DNA of 6,972 nt from Ornithinimicrobium sp. (GCA_030145965.1 JASKZT010000084.1:1-6972), one strand, 5' to 3'; positions 1-6,135 are shown, counted from the first letter of the stretch. Notes: a model not told the origin generated them from the letters alone. Program-made: numbers and translations.

Positions 1-140
1 AGCGAGGGCGAGCCGCCCGCGGCCCCGACGACGACCGGGCCGGCCGGGAGCTGGCGGCCCCGCCGCAGCCGCTCGGCCTGCGGGACGCCGAGCTGGCGCG
101 CCAGCGGGTTGGTGGTGAGCACCTTCACGAGGTCGGCCAT
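1..140 (-). CDS. fabG4: HMwFabG/FabG4-type 3-oxoacyl-ACP (acyl-CoA) reductase, N-terminal fragment
   Basis: Only the first 46 codons are in the window; the gene continues beyond base 1. It begins MADLVKVLTTNPLARQLGVP, and residues 13-28 (LARQLGVPQAERLRRG) closely match, from memory, the N-terminus of mycobacterial FabG4 (Rv0242c). A hydrophobic strand and glycine-rich turn (PVVVGAAGG, about 35-43) follow, as expected for the start of the degenerate first Rossmann domain of this roughly 450-residue, two-domain class. Known family members are NADH-dependent 3-oxoacyl reductases acting on acyl-ACP or acyl-CoA. The ATG at 140-138 lies 2 bases after the thiolase stop, with a GGAAGG ribosome site at 155-150 inside the thiolase's last codons, so the two genes are surely co-transcribed. 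An ordinary 250-residue FabG is unlikely, because those start directly with the TGxxxGIG motif. Confidence 0.85.
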   Translation of the reverse strand, partial: MADLVKVLTTNPLARQLGVPQAERLRRGRQLPAGPVVVGAAGGSPS

Positions 141-142
141 GG

Positions 143-1441
143 TCAGCACCCTTCCAGGATCGCGACGACGCCCTGGCCGCCGGCGGCGCAGATCGAGACG
201 AGCCCACGGCTGCCAGGCCCCTTCTGCGAGAGCAGCTTGGCCAGCGTGGCGACGATCCGCCCGCCCGTCGCGGCGAACGGGTGCCCGGCGGCCAGCGAGG
301 AGCCGTGCACGTTGAGCCGGCTGCGGTCGATGGCGCCCAGCGGGGAGTCGAGCCCGAGCCGGTCGCGGCAGAAGTCCTCCGACTCCCACGCGGCCAGGGT
401 GGCCAGCACGGTGGAGGCGAACGCCTCGTGGATCTCGTAGAGGTCGAAGTCCTGCAGGGTCAGGCCGCGCCGCGCGAGGAGGCGCGGCACGGCATACGCC
501 GGGGCCATGAGCAGCCCCTCGTCGCCGGAGACGTAGTCGACCGCGGCGACCTCGGCGTCGACGAACCGGGCCAGGACCGGCAGGTTGCGCTCGGCGGCCC
601 ACGCGCGGGTCGAGAGCATGACGACCGCGGCCCCGTCGGACAGGGGGGTGGAGTTGCCCGCGGTCATCGTCGCGCCCTCGCCCGTGCCGAAGACGGGCTT
701 GAGGGCGGACAGCCGCTCGACCGAGGTGTCGGGTCGCAGGCCCTCGTCGCGGGAGAGCCGCAGGAAGCCGGTGGCGAGGTCGTCGAAGAAGCCGGTGTCC
801 CACGCCTGCGCCAGCCGGTGGTGGCTGGCGACCGCGAGCTCGTCCTGCGCCTCGCGGGTGACGCCCCACTCCTTCGTGGTGCGGGCCTGGTGCTCGCCCA
901 TCGAGAGCCCGGTGCGCGGCTCGGCGTTGCGCGGGGTCTCCGGCACGAGGTCGCCGGGGCGGATGCCGGCGAGCGCCTTGACCCGCTGCATCGGGGTGCG
1001 GGCGGCGTTGGCCCGCAGCAGGGCCTTGCGCAGGCCCTCCCCGACGGCGATGGGTGCGTCGCTGGCGGAGTCGACGCCGCCGGCGATGCCGGAGTCGAGC
1101 TGGCCCAGCTGGATCTTGTTGGCCACCTGGATGACCGTCTCGAGACCGGTCCCGCAGGCCTGCTGCAGGTCGTAGGCCGGGGTCGTGGCGGCCAGCGCGG
1201 AGCCGAGCACCGACTCGCGGGCGAGGTTGAAGTCGCGGGCGTGCTTGAGCACCGCGCCGGCGGCGACCTCTCCGACCGGCTGCCCGGCGAGGCCGAGGCG
1301 GGCGACGAGCCCGTCGAGCGCGCCGGTGAGCATGGCCTGGTTGGACGCGGCGGCGTACGCCCCGCCGGCCTTGCCGAAGGGGATCCGGTTGCCACCGACG
1401 ATGACGGCGTCCCGGGGTGTCGGCGGGTTCTGGTCGGACAA
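143..1441 (-). CDS. fadA2: Acetyl-CoA C-acyltransferase (FadA2/FadI-type thiolase)
   Basis: A 432-residue thiolase that cleaves 3-oxoacyl-CoA with CoA to give acetyl-CoA and a shortened acyl-CoA, or condenses acyl-CoAs in reverse. The nucleophilic Cys96 lies in QQACGTGL, His338 in EIHEAFAS, His387 in AAGHPFAATGGR and the second catalytic Cys418 in CAAGGQG, with the usual 31-residue His-Cys spacing. The EIHEAFA form is typical of the FadI/trifunctional subclass. Several stretches (LKHARDFNL, EPRTGLSMGEH, GFFDDL, AAWESEDFCRDRLGLD) resemble, from memory, mycobacterial FadA2 (Rv0243, about 440 residues). I chose the TTG at 1441-1439 because AGGAG sits 7 bases upstream (1453-1449) and homology begins just after it (DAVIVGGNRIPF). 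The longer open frame reaching 1729 would run through the divergent promoter and into the regulator gene, so it is rejected. It is the first gene of an operon with fabG4. Confidence 0.95.
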   Translation of the reverse strand: MSDQNPPTPRDAVIVGGNRIPFGKAGGAYAAASNQAMLTGALDGLVARLGLAGQPVGEVAAGAVLKHARDFNLARESVLGSALAATTPAYDLQQACGTGLETVIQVANKIQLGQLDSGIAGGVDSASDAPIAVGEGLRKALLRANAARTPMQRVKALAGIRPGDLVPETPRNAEPRTGLSMGEHQARTTKEWGVTREAQDELAVASHHRLAQAWDTGFFDDLATGFLRLSRDEGLRPDTSVERLSALKPVFGTGEGATMTAGNSTPLSDGAAVVMLSTRAWAAERNLPVLARFVDAEVAAVDYVSGDEGLLMAPAYAVPRLLARRGLTLQDFDLYEIHEAFASTVLATLAAWESEDFCRDRLGLDSPLGAIDRSRLNVHGSSLAAGHPFAATGGRIVATLAKLLSQKGPGSRGLVSICAAGGQGVVAILEGC

Positions 1442-1448
1442 GTCGAGG

Positions 1449-1453
1449 CTCCT
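1449..1453 (-). promoter_or_regulatory. Ribosome binding site deciding the fadA2 TTG start
   Basis: On the minus strand this reads AGGAG and ends 7 bases before the TTG at 1441. No ATG or GTG lies closer to the point where thiolase homology begins, so this site supports the TTG start. Seen directly; the start call is inference. Confidence 0.75.
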
Positions 1454-1483
1454 GGTCGTGGGCCCGCCGGGGGGCGGCGGCGC

Positions 1484-1506
1484 GTCGGTAGGTATCCGGT
1501 ACCGAC
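1484..1506. promoter_or_regulatory. Candidate TetR operator (7-9-7 perfect inverted repeat)
   Basis: GTCGGTA at 1484-1490 is the exact reverse complement of TACCGAC at 1500-1506, with a 9-base spacer. Nested inside are GGTA-N5-TACC (1491-1503) and the 8-base palindrome CGGTACCG (1497-1504). The right arm overlaps a minus-strand -10-like TACAGT (1510-1505), so a bound repressor would block the thiolase promoter. The size and divergent setting fit a TetR-family operator for the adjacent regulator. That the regulator binds here is inference. Confidence 0.5.
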
Positions 1507-1535
1507 TGTAGCCGATACGCGTCGTACGGGATACC
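1491..1535. repeat. Spaced inverted repeat GGTATCC / GGATACC in the divergent promoter
   Basis: GGTATCC at 1491-1497 and its exact reverse complement GGATACC at 1529-1535 are separated by 31 bases. The first lies in the spacer of the 1484-1506 palindrome, and the second overlaps the proposed tetR -10 element. They could be two half-sites of an operator set covering both promoters. A 7-base match in about 100 bases could also arise by chance. Confidence 0.35.
1505..1510 (-). promoter_or_regulatory. Possible -10 element for the fadA2-fabG4 operon
   Basis: On the minus strand this reads TACAGT, matching the TANNNT actinobacterial -10 pattern. It would place transcription start near 1498, leaving a leader of roughly 55-60 bases before the TTG start. 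No clear -35 is visible. It overlaps the right arm of the candidate operator by two bases. Confidence 0.3.
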
Positions 1536-1537
1536 CT
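1532..1537 (+). promoter_or_regulatory. Probable -10 element for tetR; leaderless transcript likely
   Basis: TACCCT matches TANNNT and ends 7 bases before the regulator's ATG at 1545, which would place transcription start at or next to the start codon. No convincing ribosome site precedes that ATG; the nearest purine run, GGGA at 1528-1531, is 13 bases away. Leaderless mRNAs of this layout are common in actinobacteria. No good -35 was found. Confidence 0.45.
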
Positions 1538-1544
1538 TGTCGCC

Positions 1545-2288
1545 ATGACACCGCCCGCCCCACCGCCGACCGGGGTGCCCGCGCGCGCCCGCGACGGCCG
1601 CGACATGCGGTGGGAGGCCCACCGCACCCGCCGCCGCCGCCAGCTGGTCGAGGCCGCGCTCCGTGCCATCCGCACGCACGGCGCCGGCGTGGGCATGGAC
1701 GAGGTGGCGGCCGCCGGCGGCACGAGCAAGACCGTGCTCTACCGCCACCTCGGCGACCGGGCGGGGCTCTACCGTGCCGTCGTGGCCGCCGTCGACGAGC
1801 GGATCCTGGCCGACCTGGCCCTGGCCGCCGCCGGTGGGGGCGACGTCGTCGAGCGCATCGGCCAGATGGTCCGCTCCTACCTCGAGCTCGTCGAGCGCGA
1901 CCCCGAGATCTACCGCTTCGTGGTGACGCGGCCCCTGGAGACGCCCGAGGGTGCGGCCGGCGACCCGGTCCACCGGATCACCGACCGGATCGCCGAGCAG
2001 GTGACGAGCTTCCTGCGCGACCACCTCGAGGAGGCCGGCACGGCCCGGGCCGACGCCGACCGGCTCGCGCCCGTCTGGGCGCACGGCATCGTCGGGATGG
2101 TCCGCAACGTCTCCGACTCCTGGCTCGCCAGCCGGGCCGACGGCCGGCCCCATCCCGGCGCCGACGAGGTGACGGAGGCGGTCGTGGCCCTCATCGAGCC
2201 GGCGCTGCGCGCGCCCTCTCCCCCGCCCGCGCCCCGCAGACCCGCAGACCCGACCCCCACCGCCCCCACCCACGGAGGACGACGATGA
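1545..2288 (+). CDS. TetR/AcrR-family transcriptional regulator
   Basis: A 247-residue DNA-binding regulator. A proline-rich, probably disordered N-terminus (1-20) precedes the TetR DNA-binding domain at about 28-80: RRQLVEAALRAIRTHG forms helix 1, then the helix-turn-helix around MDEVAAAGGTSKTVLYRHLG (51-70) and the following DRAGLYRAVVAAV. Residues 100-225 are a helical ligand and dimer domain of no subgroup I can name. A Pro/Ala/Thr-rich tail (224-247) ends the protein. It is transcribed away from fadA2-fabG4, and its TGA overlaps the ATG of the acyl-CoA oxidase gene, so that enzyme is co-transcribed and translationally coupled. It probably represses both arms through the inverted repeats at 1484-1535, with an acyl-CoA or related metabolite as ligand; that is inference from context. 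The ATG at 1545 is preferred; an internal Met21 at 1605 has no ribosome site. Confidence 0.92.
   Translation: MTPPAPPPTGVPARARDGRDMRWEAHRTRRRRQLVEAALRAIRTHGAGVGMDEVAAAGGTSKTVLYRHLGDRAGLYRAVVAAVDERILADLALAAAGGGDVVERIGQMVRSYLELVERDPEIYRFVVTRPLETPEGAAGDPVHRITDRIAEQVTSFLRDHLEEAGTARADADRLAPVWAHGIVGMVRNVSDSWLASRADGRPHPGADEVTEAVVALIEPALRAPSPPPAPRRPADPTPTAPTHGGRR
2274..2278 (+). promoter_or_regulatory. Strong ribosome binding site for the acyl-CoA oxidase gene
   Basis: GGAGG lies 6 bases before the ATG at 2285, inside the last codons of tetR. With the ATGA overlap it supports re-initiation or coupled translation. The preceding stretch (about 2215-2273) is strongly C-rich and G-poor. Confidence 0.8.
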
Positions 2289-4303
2289 CCACGCAGAGCC
2301 CGACCCACGCCCCCGCCGTCGACACGGACGTGCCCCTGCCCGCCGCCGCGACCCGGGACGCGACGGAGGTGTCCACGCACGAGCGCATCACCGACCTCGG
2401 CGAGGGCCTGCGACGCGCGACCGGCGGGCGCTACGGGCCGGTGCGCGACCTCGCCCGCGCCGGCGTGCCGGCCGAGCTCATGGTCCGCGACCCCGGCCAG
2501 ACGATGCCCGAGGCCCGGGAGTGGACCCGCCAGGCCCTGCGCCGGCTCGTCGGCCTCGGCATGGCCGGCAGCGGCTTCCCGGTCGCGCAGGGCGGCCTGG
2601 ACGACGTCGGTCGCTCGTGCGTCGACTTCGAGATGACCGCGCTGGGCGACCTGTCCCTCACCGTCAAGTCCGGGGTCCACTTCGGCCTCTACGGCGGGGC
2701 GGTGACGGCCCTCGGCAGCCCCTGGCACCACGAGCGCTTCATCCCGGCGAACCTCTCGCTGGAGCAGGTCGGCTGCTACGCGATGACGGAGTTCGGCCAC
2801 GGGTCCGACGTCGCCGCGCTCGAGACGACGATCACCTACGACGCCGACACCGACGAGCTCGTCGTGCACTCACCCACCCCGTCCTCGGTGAAGACCTACA
2901 TCGGCGCCGCGGCGGAGGACGCGCACATCGCCGCCGTCTACGGCCAGCTCGTCGTCGACGGCACCGGGCACGGCGTCCACGTGGTGCTCGTGCCGCTGCG
3001 CGACGAGGAGGGCCGGCCGCTGCCCGGCGTCACCCTCGGCGACAACGGCCACAAGGGCGGGCTGCTCGGCGTGGACAACGGCACGATCCGCTTCGAGCAG
3101 GTGAGGGTGCCGCGCACGATGCTGCTCGACCGCTACGGCGGCATCGACGACACCGGCACCTACGTCTCGGACATCGAGGGCGACGGCAAGCGCTTCTTCA
3201 CGATGCTCGGCACCCTGGTCCGCGGCCGGATCTGCGTCGCGGCCGGCGCGTCCGCCTCGACCCGCAAGGCGCTCTCGATCGCCACCCGGTATGCCGTGCG
3301 GCGTCGCCAGTTCAGCGCCCCGGACGGTCAGGAGGAGGTGCTCCTCCTCGACTACCTGGCCCACCAGCGCAAGCTCCTGCCCGCGATCGCGACGGCCTAC
3401 GCCCACATGTTCGCGTTCAACGAGATCGTCGAGCGCCTGCAGGAGCTGCACGAGAGCCCCGAGAAGGACCAGGTCGCCCAGCGCGAGCTGGAGACCCGGG
3501 CGGCCGGTCTCAAGGCGGTCCTCACCCGCTTCGCCAACGACACCCTCCAGGTGTGCCGCGAGGCGTGCGGCGGCGCCGGCTACCTGGCCGAGAACGGCCT
3601 GACGGTGCTGCGGCAGGACGCCGACGTCTTCGCGACCTTCGAGGGCGACAACACGGTGCTGCTGCAGCTCGTGGCCAAGGGGCTGCTGTCGAACTACAAG
3701 GAGATGTGGGGCGACCTCGACGTCCGCGGCATGGTGCAGATGGCGGCCCGCTCCTTCGGCGGCCAGTTCGTCGAGGCGACCGCGGTGCGTCCGCTCGTCG
3801 ACCGGCTCGTCGCGGCGGCGGCCCGGCGCTCGGAGGACGACACGCTGCTCGACCGCGGGTGGCACCTGGCGCTCTTCGCCGACCGGGAGAAGCACGTCCT
3901 GGGGACGCTGGCCACCCGGCTGCGCAAGGCCCGGGACGGCGACGCCTTCGAGACCTTCAACGCCGCGCAGGACCACGTGCTCATGGCGGCGCGCACGCAC
4001 ATGGACCGGGTGGTGCTGGAGGCCTTCGCGGCCGGCATCGACGCCCTCGAGGAGGGCGAGGTGCGCGACGTCCTCGAGCGGCTCTGCACGCTCTACGCGC
4101 TCAGCTCGATCGAGGCCGACTCCGGCTGGTTCCAGGCGCACAACCGGATGTCGGCCACGCGCGCCAAGGCGGTGACCGCCCAGGTCAACGCGCTCTGCCG
4201 CGAGCTGCGCCCGGTCGCCGTCGAGCTCGTCGAGGGCCTCGGGGTGCCGGAGACCTGGCTCGGCTCGGCGATGCTCACCGACCCCGAGCGCTGGACCCCC
4301 TAG
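2285..4303 (+). CDS. Acyl-CoA oxidase / acyl-CoA dehydrogenase (ACOX-like, 672 aa)
   Basis: An FAD-dependent enzyme that makes trans-2-enoyl-CoA from acyl-CoA, the first step of beta-oxidation. At 672 residues it has the length of acyl-CoA oxidases (about 660) rather than classical acyl-CoA dehydrogenases (about 380-400). Visible landmarks are the middle-domain motif YAMTEFGHGSDVAALETT (165-182), KTYIGAAA (203-210), GHKGGLLGVDNG (255-266), RYAVRRRQF (335-343), the C-terminal FAD-fold motif CGGAGYLAENGL (428-439) and FATFEGDNTVLLQL (449-462). Glu453 is placed as the ACOX catalytic base. Residues 480-670 form the extra C-terminal helical domain of the oxidase fold. A true oxidase passes electrons to O2 and makes H2O2; bacterial homologues are often labelled dehydrogenases, and sequence alone does not settle the acceptor. 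No peroxisomal-type C-terminal signal is present (ends ERWTP). The gene is second in an operon with tetR. Confidence 0.9.
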   Translation: MTTQSPTHAPAVDTDVPLPAAATRDATEVSTHERITDLGEGLRRATGGRYGPVRDLARAGVPAELMVRDPGQTMPEAREWTRQALRRLVGLGMAGSGFPVAQGGLDDVGRSCVDFEMTALGDLSLTVKSGVHFGLYGGAVTALGSPWHHERFIPANLSLEQVGCYAMTEFGHGSDVAALETTITYDADTDELVVHSPTPSSVKTYIGAAAEDAHIAAVYGQLVVDGTGHGVHVVLVPLRDEEGRPLPGVTLGDNGHKGGLLGVDNGTIRFEQVRVPRTMLLDRYGGIDDTGTYVSDIEGDGKRFFTMLGTLVRGRICVAAGASASTRKALSIATRYAVRRRQFSAPDGQEEVLLLDYLAHQRKLLPAIATAYAHMFAFNEIVERLQELHESPEKDQVAQRELETRAAGLKAVLTRFANDTLQVCREACGGAGYLAENGLTVLRQDADVFATFEGDNTVLLQLVAKGLLSNYKEMWGDLDVRGMVQMAARSFGGQFVEATAVRPLVDRLVAAAARRSEDDTLLDRGWHLALFADREKHVLGTLATRLRKARDGDAFETFNAAQDHVLMAARTHMDRVVLEAFAAGIDALEEGEVRDVLERLCTLYALSSIEADSGWFQAHNRMSATRAKAVTAQVNALCRELRPVAVELVEGLGVPETWLGSAMLTDPERWTP

Positions 4304-4305
4304 CA

Positions 4306-4349
4306 CCGAGCACGTGGGGTGGTGGTCCCCTGCGCCTCCGAGCACGTGG
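4306..4349. repeat. Direct repeat of CCGAGCACGTGG (two copies) between convergent genes
   Basis: Identical 12-base copies lie at 4306-4317 and 4338-4349, separated by 20 bases, each centred on the palindrome CACGTG. They fill most of the 57-base gap between the oxidase stop and the hydrolase stop. Function is unknown; the second copy forms the loop and upper stem of a possible hairpin. Confidence 0.7.
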
Positions 4350-4357
4350 TCGGGAGG
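4335..4357. terminator. Possible bidirectional terminator hairpin
   Basis: CCTCCGA (4335-4341) pairs with TCGGGAGG (4350-4357), with one bulged G, around an 8-base loop, giving about 7 base pairs. It lies between two convergent genes. There is no T-tract on either strand, which is common for GC-rich actinobacterial terminators but makes the call weak. A shorter alternative is GGGG/CCCC at 4316-4330. Confidence 0.35.
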
Positions 4358-4360
4358 GGG

Positions 4361-5119
4361 TCAGGGTGCGAGGGCGACCTCGGCGATGACCGCGGCCAGG
4401 CGCTGCGGCTCGCTCCACATGGGCCAGTGACCGGTCGGCAGGTCGAGCGTGCGCAGCGCGCGGTAGTGCGGGAGGGCGGCGAGGAAGGGCGCGCCCTGCT
4501 CGGCGTAGGAGCGGTACTCCTCCCCCGAGTAGGACGTCGCCACGAGGGTCGCCGGCACGTCGTGGCGGCGGTCGTCGCGCAGGGACACCGCCCCGCGCAG
4601 GGCCTCGCCCGGCTGGGGCACCGCCCGCTCGCGCAGGGTGCGCAGCTGCTCCTCCGACAGCCCCCGCATCGAGCCCTGCTCCAGCTCCTCGTCCCACTGC
4701 TCGGAGATCGGGTACTCGGCGCCCTCGAACGCCGCGTTCATCGCGTAGCCGTCGGCGGCCGGCGCGGTGTCGACCCACACGACGTGGTCGACCTCCTCGA
4801 CGTGACGGTCCAGCGCCACGGTCGCGGGCACCGCCGCCCCGCTGTGGGCGACGAGGACGACGGCGGCCCCCTCGGGCGCCGCGGCGACCGCGTCCTCGAC
4901 CGCCCGCACCTGGTCCTCCAGCGTGACCGTGCCCCGGTCGGCGTGGTCCGGCTCGAGGCCGGGGAGGGTGATCGCGCGGGCCTCGATGCCGCGCTCGCGC
5001 AGGTGCGGCAGGACGTCGTCCCACGCCCAGGCGCCGAGCCAGAAGCCGGGGACGAGGACGACGTGGGCAGGACGGGACGGGGAGCCGGCGGTGCCGGGCT
5101 GCTCGGTGGGGGTCATCAT
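4361..5119 (-). CDS. Alpha/beta-fold hydrolase (esterase-like)
   Basis: A 252-residue single-domain alpha/beta hydrolase, probably cytoplasmic, with no signal peptide. The oxyanion-hole strand is HVVLVPGFWLGAWAW (19-33). The nucleophile elbow is VLVAHSGAAV (88-97) with Ser93; the usual GxSxG reads AHSGA, with Ala in both glycine positions. The catalytic His231 sits in PTGHWPMW (228-235). The acid is uncertain: Asp117 in WVDTAP or Glu200/Glu201 after strand 6. The pattern resembles the small esterase/hydroxynitrile-lyase-like group, but substrate cannot be assigned. I chose the ATG at 5119 because AGGA lies 7 bases upstream (5130-5127); an in-frame GTG at 5134 and a second ATG at 5116 are alternatives. 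It diverges from the WYL regulator gene across 62 bases, and regulation by that protein is likely but inferred. Confidence 0.88.
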   Translation of the reverse strand: MMTPTEQPGTAGSPSRPAHVVLVPGFWLGAWAWDDVLPHLRERGIEARAITLPGLEPDHADRGTVTLEDQVRAVEDAVAAAPEGAAVVLVAHSGAAVPATVALDRHVEEVDHVVWVDTAPAADGYAMNAAFEGAEYPISEQWDEELEQGSMRGLSEEQLRTLRERAVPQPGEALRGAVSLRDDRRHDVPATLVATSYSGEEYRSYAEQGAPFLAALPHYRALRTLDLPTGHWPMWSEPQRLAAVIAEVALAP

Positions 5120-5137
5120 GAGTGCATCCTGCACCGC

Positions 5138-5162
5138 CCTGCGGACAGCCTCGGTCCGCAGG
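5138..5162. promoter_or_regulatory. Candidate operator: perfect 9-7-9 inverted repeat between hydrolase and WYL genes
   Basis: CCTGCGGAC (5138-5146) is the exact reverse complement of GTCCGCAGG (5154-5162), with a 7-base spacer. It sits in the middle of the only promoter-bearing gap for two divergent genes. Centre-to-centre arm spacing is 16 bases, so the arms lie about 1.5 helical turns apart. The dyad fits a dimeric regulator, most simply the adjacent WYL protein controlling itself and the hydrolase. Binding is inferred. Confidence 0.55.
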
Positions 5163-5181
5163 TCGGTGGCAGGGTGTCCCC

Positions 5182-6135
5182 ATGAGCGACCCCACCGCCC
5201 GCGTGCTGCAGCTGCTCGGGCTCCTGCAGAGCAGGGCCATGTGGACCGGCGAGGAGCTGGCCGAGCGGCTCGGGGTCACCACGCGCAGCGTGCGCCGCGA
5301 CGTCGACCGGCTGCGACGGCTGGGCTACCCAGTGCGGGCGAGCACCGGGCTCGGCGGCGGCTACCAGCTCGGCGCGGGCGGCAAGCTGCCCCCGCTGCTG
5401 CTCGACCCCGACGAGGCGGTCGCCGTGACGGTCAGCCTGCGCGTCGCCGCTGGCGGGTCGGTGACCGGCGTCGAGGAGTCCGCGCTCCGCGCCCTGGCCA
5501 AGCTCGACCAGGTGCTGCCGGCGTCGCTGCGCGGGGAGGTCGAGGCGATCAGCCAGGCGGTCGTGGCCGTCGAGGGGGTCTCGGTGCCGGTGCCGGCGGC
5601 GCTCCTCTCGCTCGTCGCCCGGGCCTGCCGCGACCACGTCCTGCTCGACTTCGCCTACCGCGACCGGGCCGGCGAGGAGAGCCGCCGGCGCGTCGAGCCC
5701 TACCGCATGGTGACGATGGGCCGCCGCTGGTACCTCCTGGCCCACGACACCGACCGCGACGACTGGCGCTCGTTCCGCCTCGACCGCGTCGACGCGGCGG
5801 GCGTGCACGCGACGACCTTCCGCTTCACGCCCCGCGCGGCGCCGGACCCGGTGGAGTACGTCCGCCGCTCGGTCCTGCGCTCCCCCTACCGGTACGTCGC
5901 GCGCCTGCGGCTGCACGCGCCGCTCGACGACGTCTCGGCCCGGGTGCCGCAGAACGCCGGTGCCCTGAGGGACCTGGGCGACGGGACGTGCGAGCTGGAG
6001 ACCGGCGCCGAGACGCTGGACTACCTGGCGATCGAGACGCTGTGGCTGGGCGTGCCCTTCGAGGTGCTCGACCCCCCCGAGCTGCGCGAGAAGGTGCTCG
6101 AGCTGAGCCGGCGGCTCGCCGACGCCGTCGGCTGA
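5182..6135 (+). CDS. WYL-domain (YafY-like) transcriptional regulator
   Basis: A 317-residue protein with the three-part layout of WYL regulators. An N-terminal winged helix (about 5-63) contains ELAERLGVTTRSVRRDVDRL (25-44) and a wing GLGGGYQLG (56-64). The WYL domain (about 138-215) carries RRWYLLAHD (181-189) with Trp183-Tyr184-Leu185 and the downstream WRSFRLDRV (195-203). A WCX extension (about 237-312) contains LAIETLWLGVPFEVL (282-296). Family members bind ligands, often nucleotides or nucleic acids, through the WYL pocket and act as repressors or activators; the ligand here is unknown. I chose the ATG at 5182, with AGGG 7 bases upstream (5171-5174), over the in-frame upstream start near 5122, which would cover the intergenic dyad. 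It diverges from the hydrolase gene and ends in a strong hairpin. Confidence 0.93.
   Translation: MSDPTARVLQLLGLLQSRAMWTGEELAERLGVTTRSVRRDVDRLRRLGYPVRASTGLGGGYQLGAGGKLPPLLLDPDEAVAVTVSLRVAAGGSVTGVEESALRALAKLDQVLPASLRGEVEAISQAVVAVEGVSVPVPAALLSLVARACRDHVLLDFAYRDRAGEESRRRVEPYRMVTMGRRWYLLAHDTDRDDWRSFRLDRVDAAGVHATTFRFTPRAAPDPVEYVRRSVLRSPYRYVARLRLHAPLDDVSARVPQNAGALRDLGDGTCELETGAETLDYLAIETLWLGVPFEVLDPPELREKVLELSRRLADAVG

Noticed and set aside
1464..1477. Hairpin CCGCC-GGGG-GGCGG in the fadA2 leader as a riboswitch or attenuator
   Set aside because: Only 5 base pairs in a very GC-rich leader; such pairings are common by chance and no larger conserved RNA fold is visible.
281..1544. Very long plus-strand open frame running into the oxidase gene
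   Set aside because: It is antisense to the thiolase with Gly/Arg/Ala-rich low-complexity translation. It is an artefact of high GC content; only 2285-4303 has recognisable domains.
1442..1729. Extension of the thiolase frame upstream to an ATG at 1729
   Set aside because: It would overlap the tetR gene and the divergent promoter, has no thiolase-like sequence before DAVIVGGNRIPF, and the TTG at 1441 has a well-placed ribosome site.
2870..4345. 491-codon minus-strand open frame opposite the oxidase gene
   Set aside because: It lies wholly antisense to a gene with clear catalytic motifs, and its His/Arg/Glu/Val-rich translation matches no family I know.
5122..5181. Upstream in-frame start adding 20 residues to the WYL protein
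   Set aside because: The added residues (MHPAPPCGQP...) are not regulator-like, cover the perfect dyad, and the ATG at 5182 has a ribosome site and the usual family N-terminus.
5116..5916. 266-codon minus-strand open frame opposite the WYL gene
   Set aside because: It is antisense to a clear winged-helix/WYL protein and its translation has no recognisable domain.
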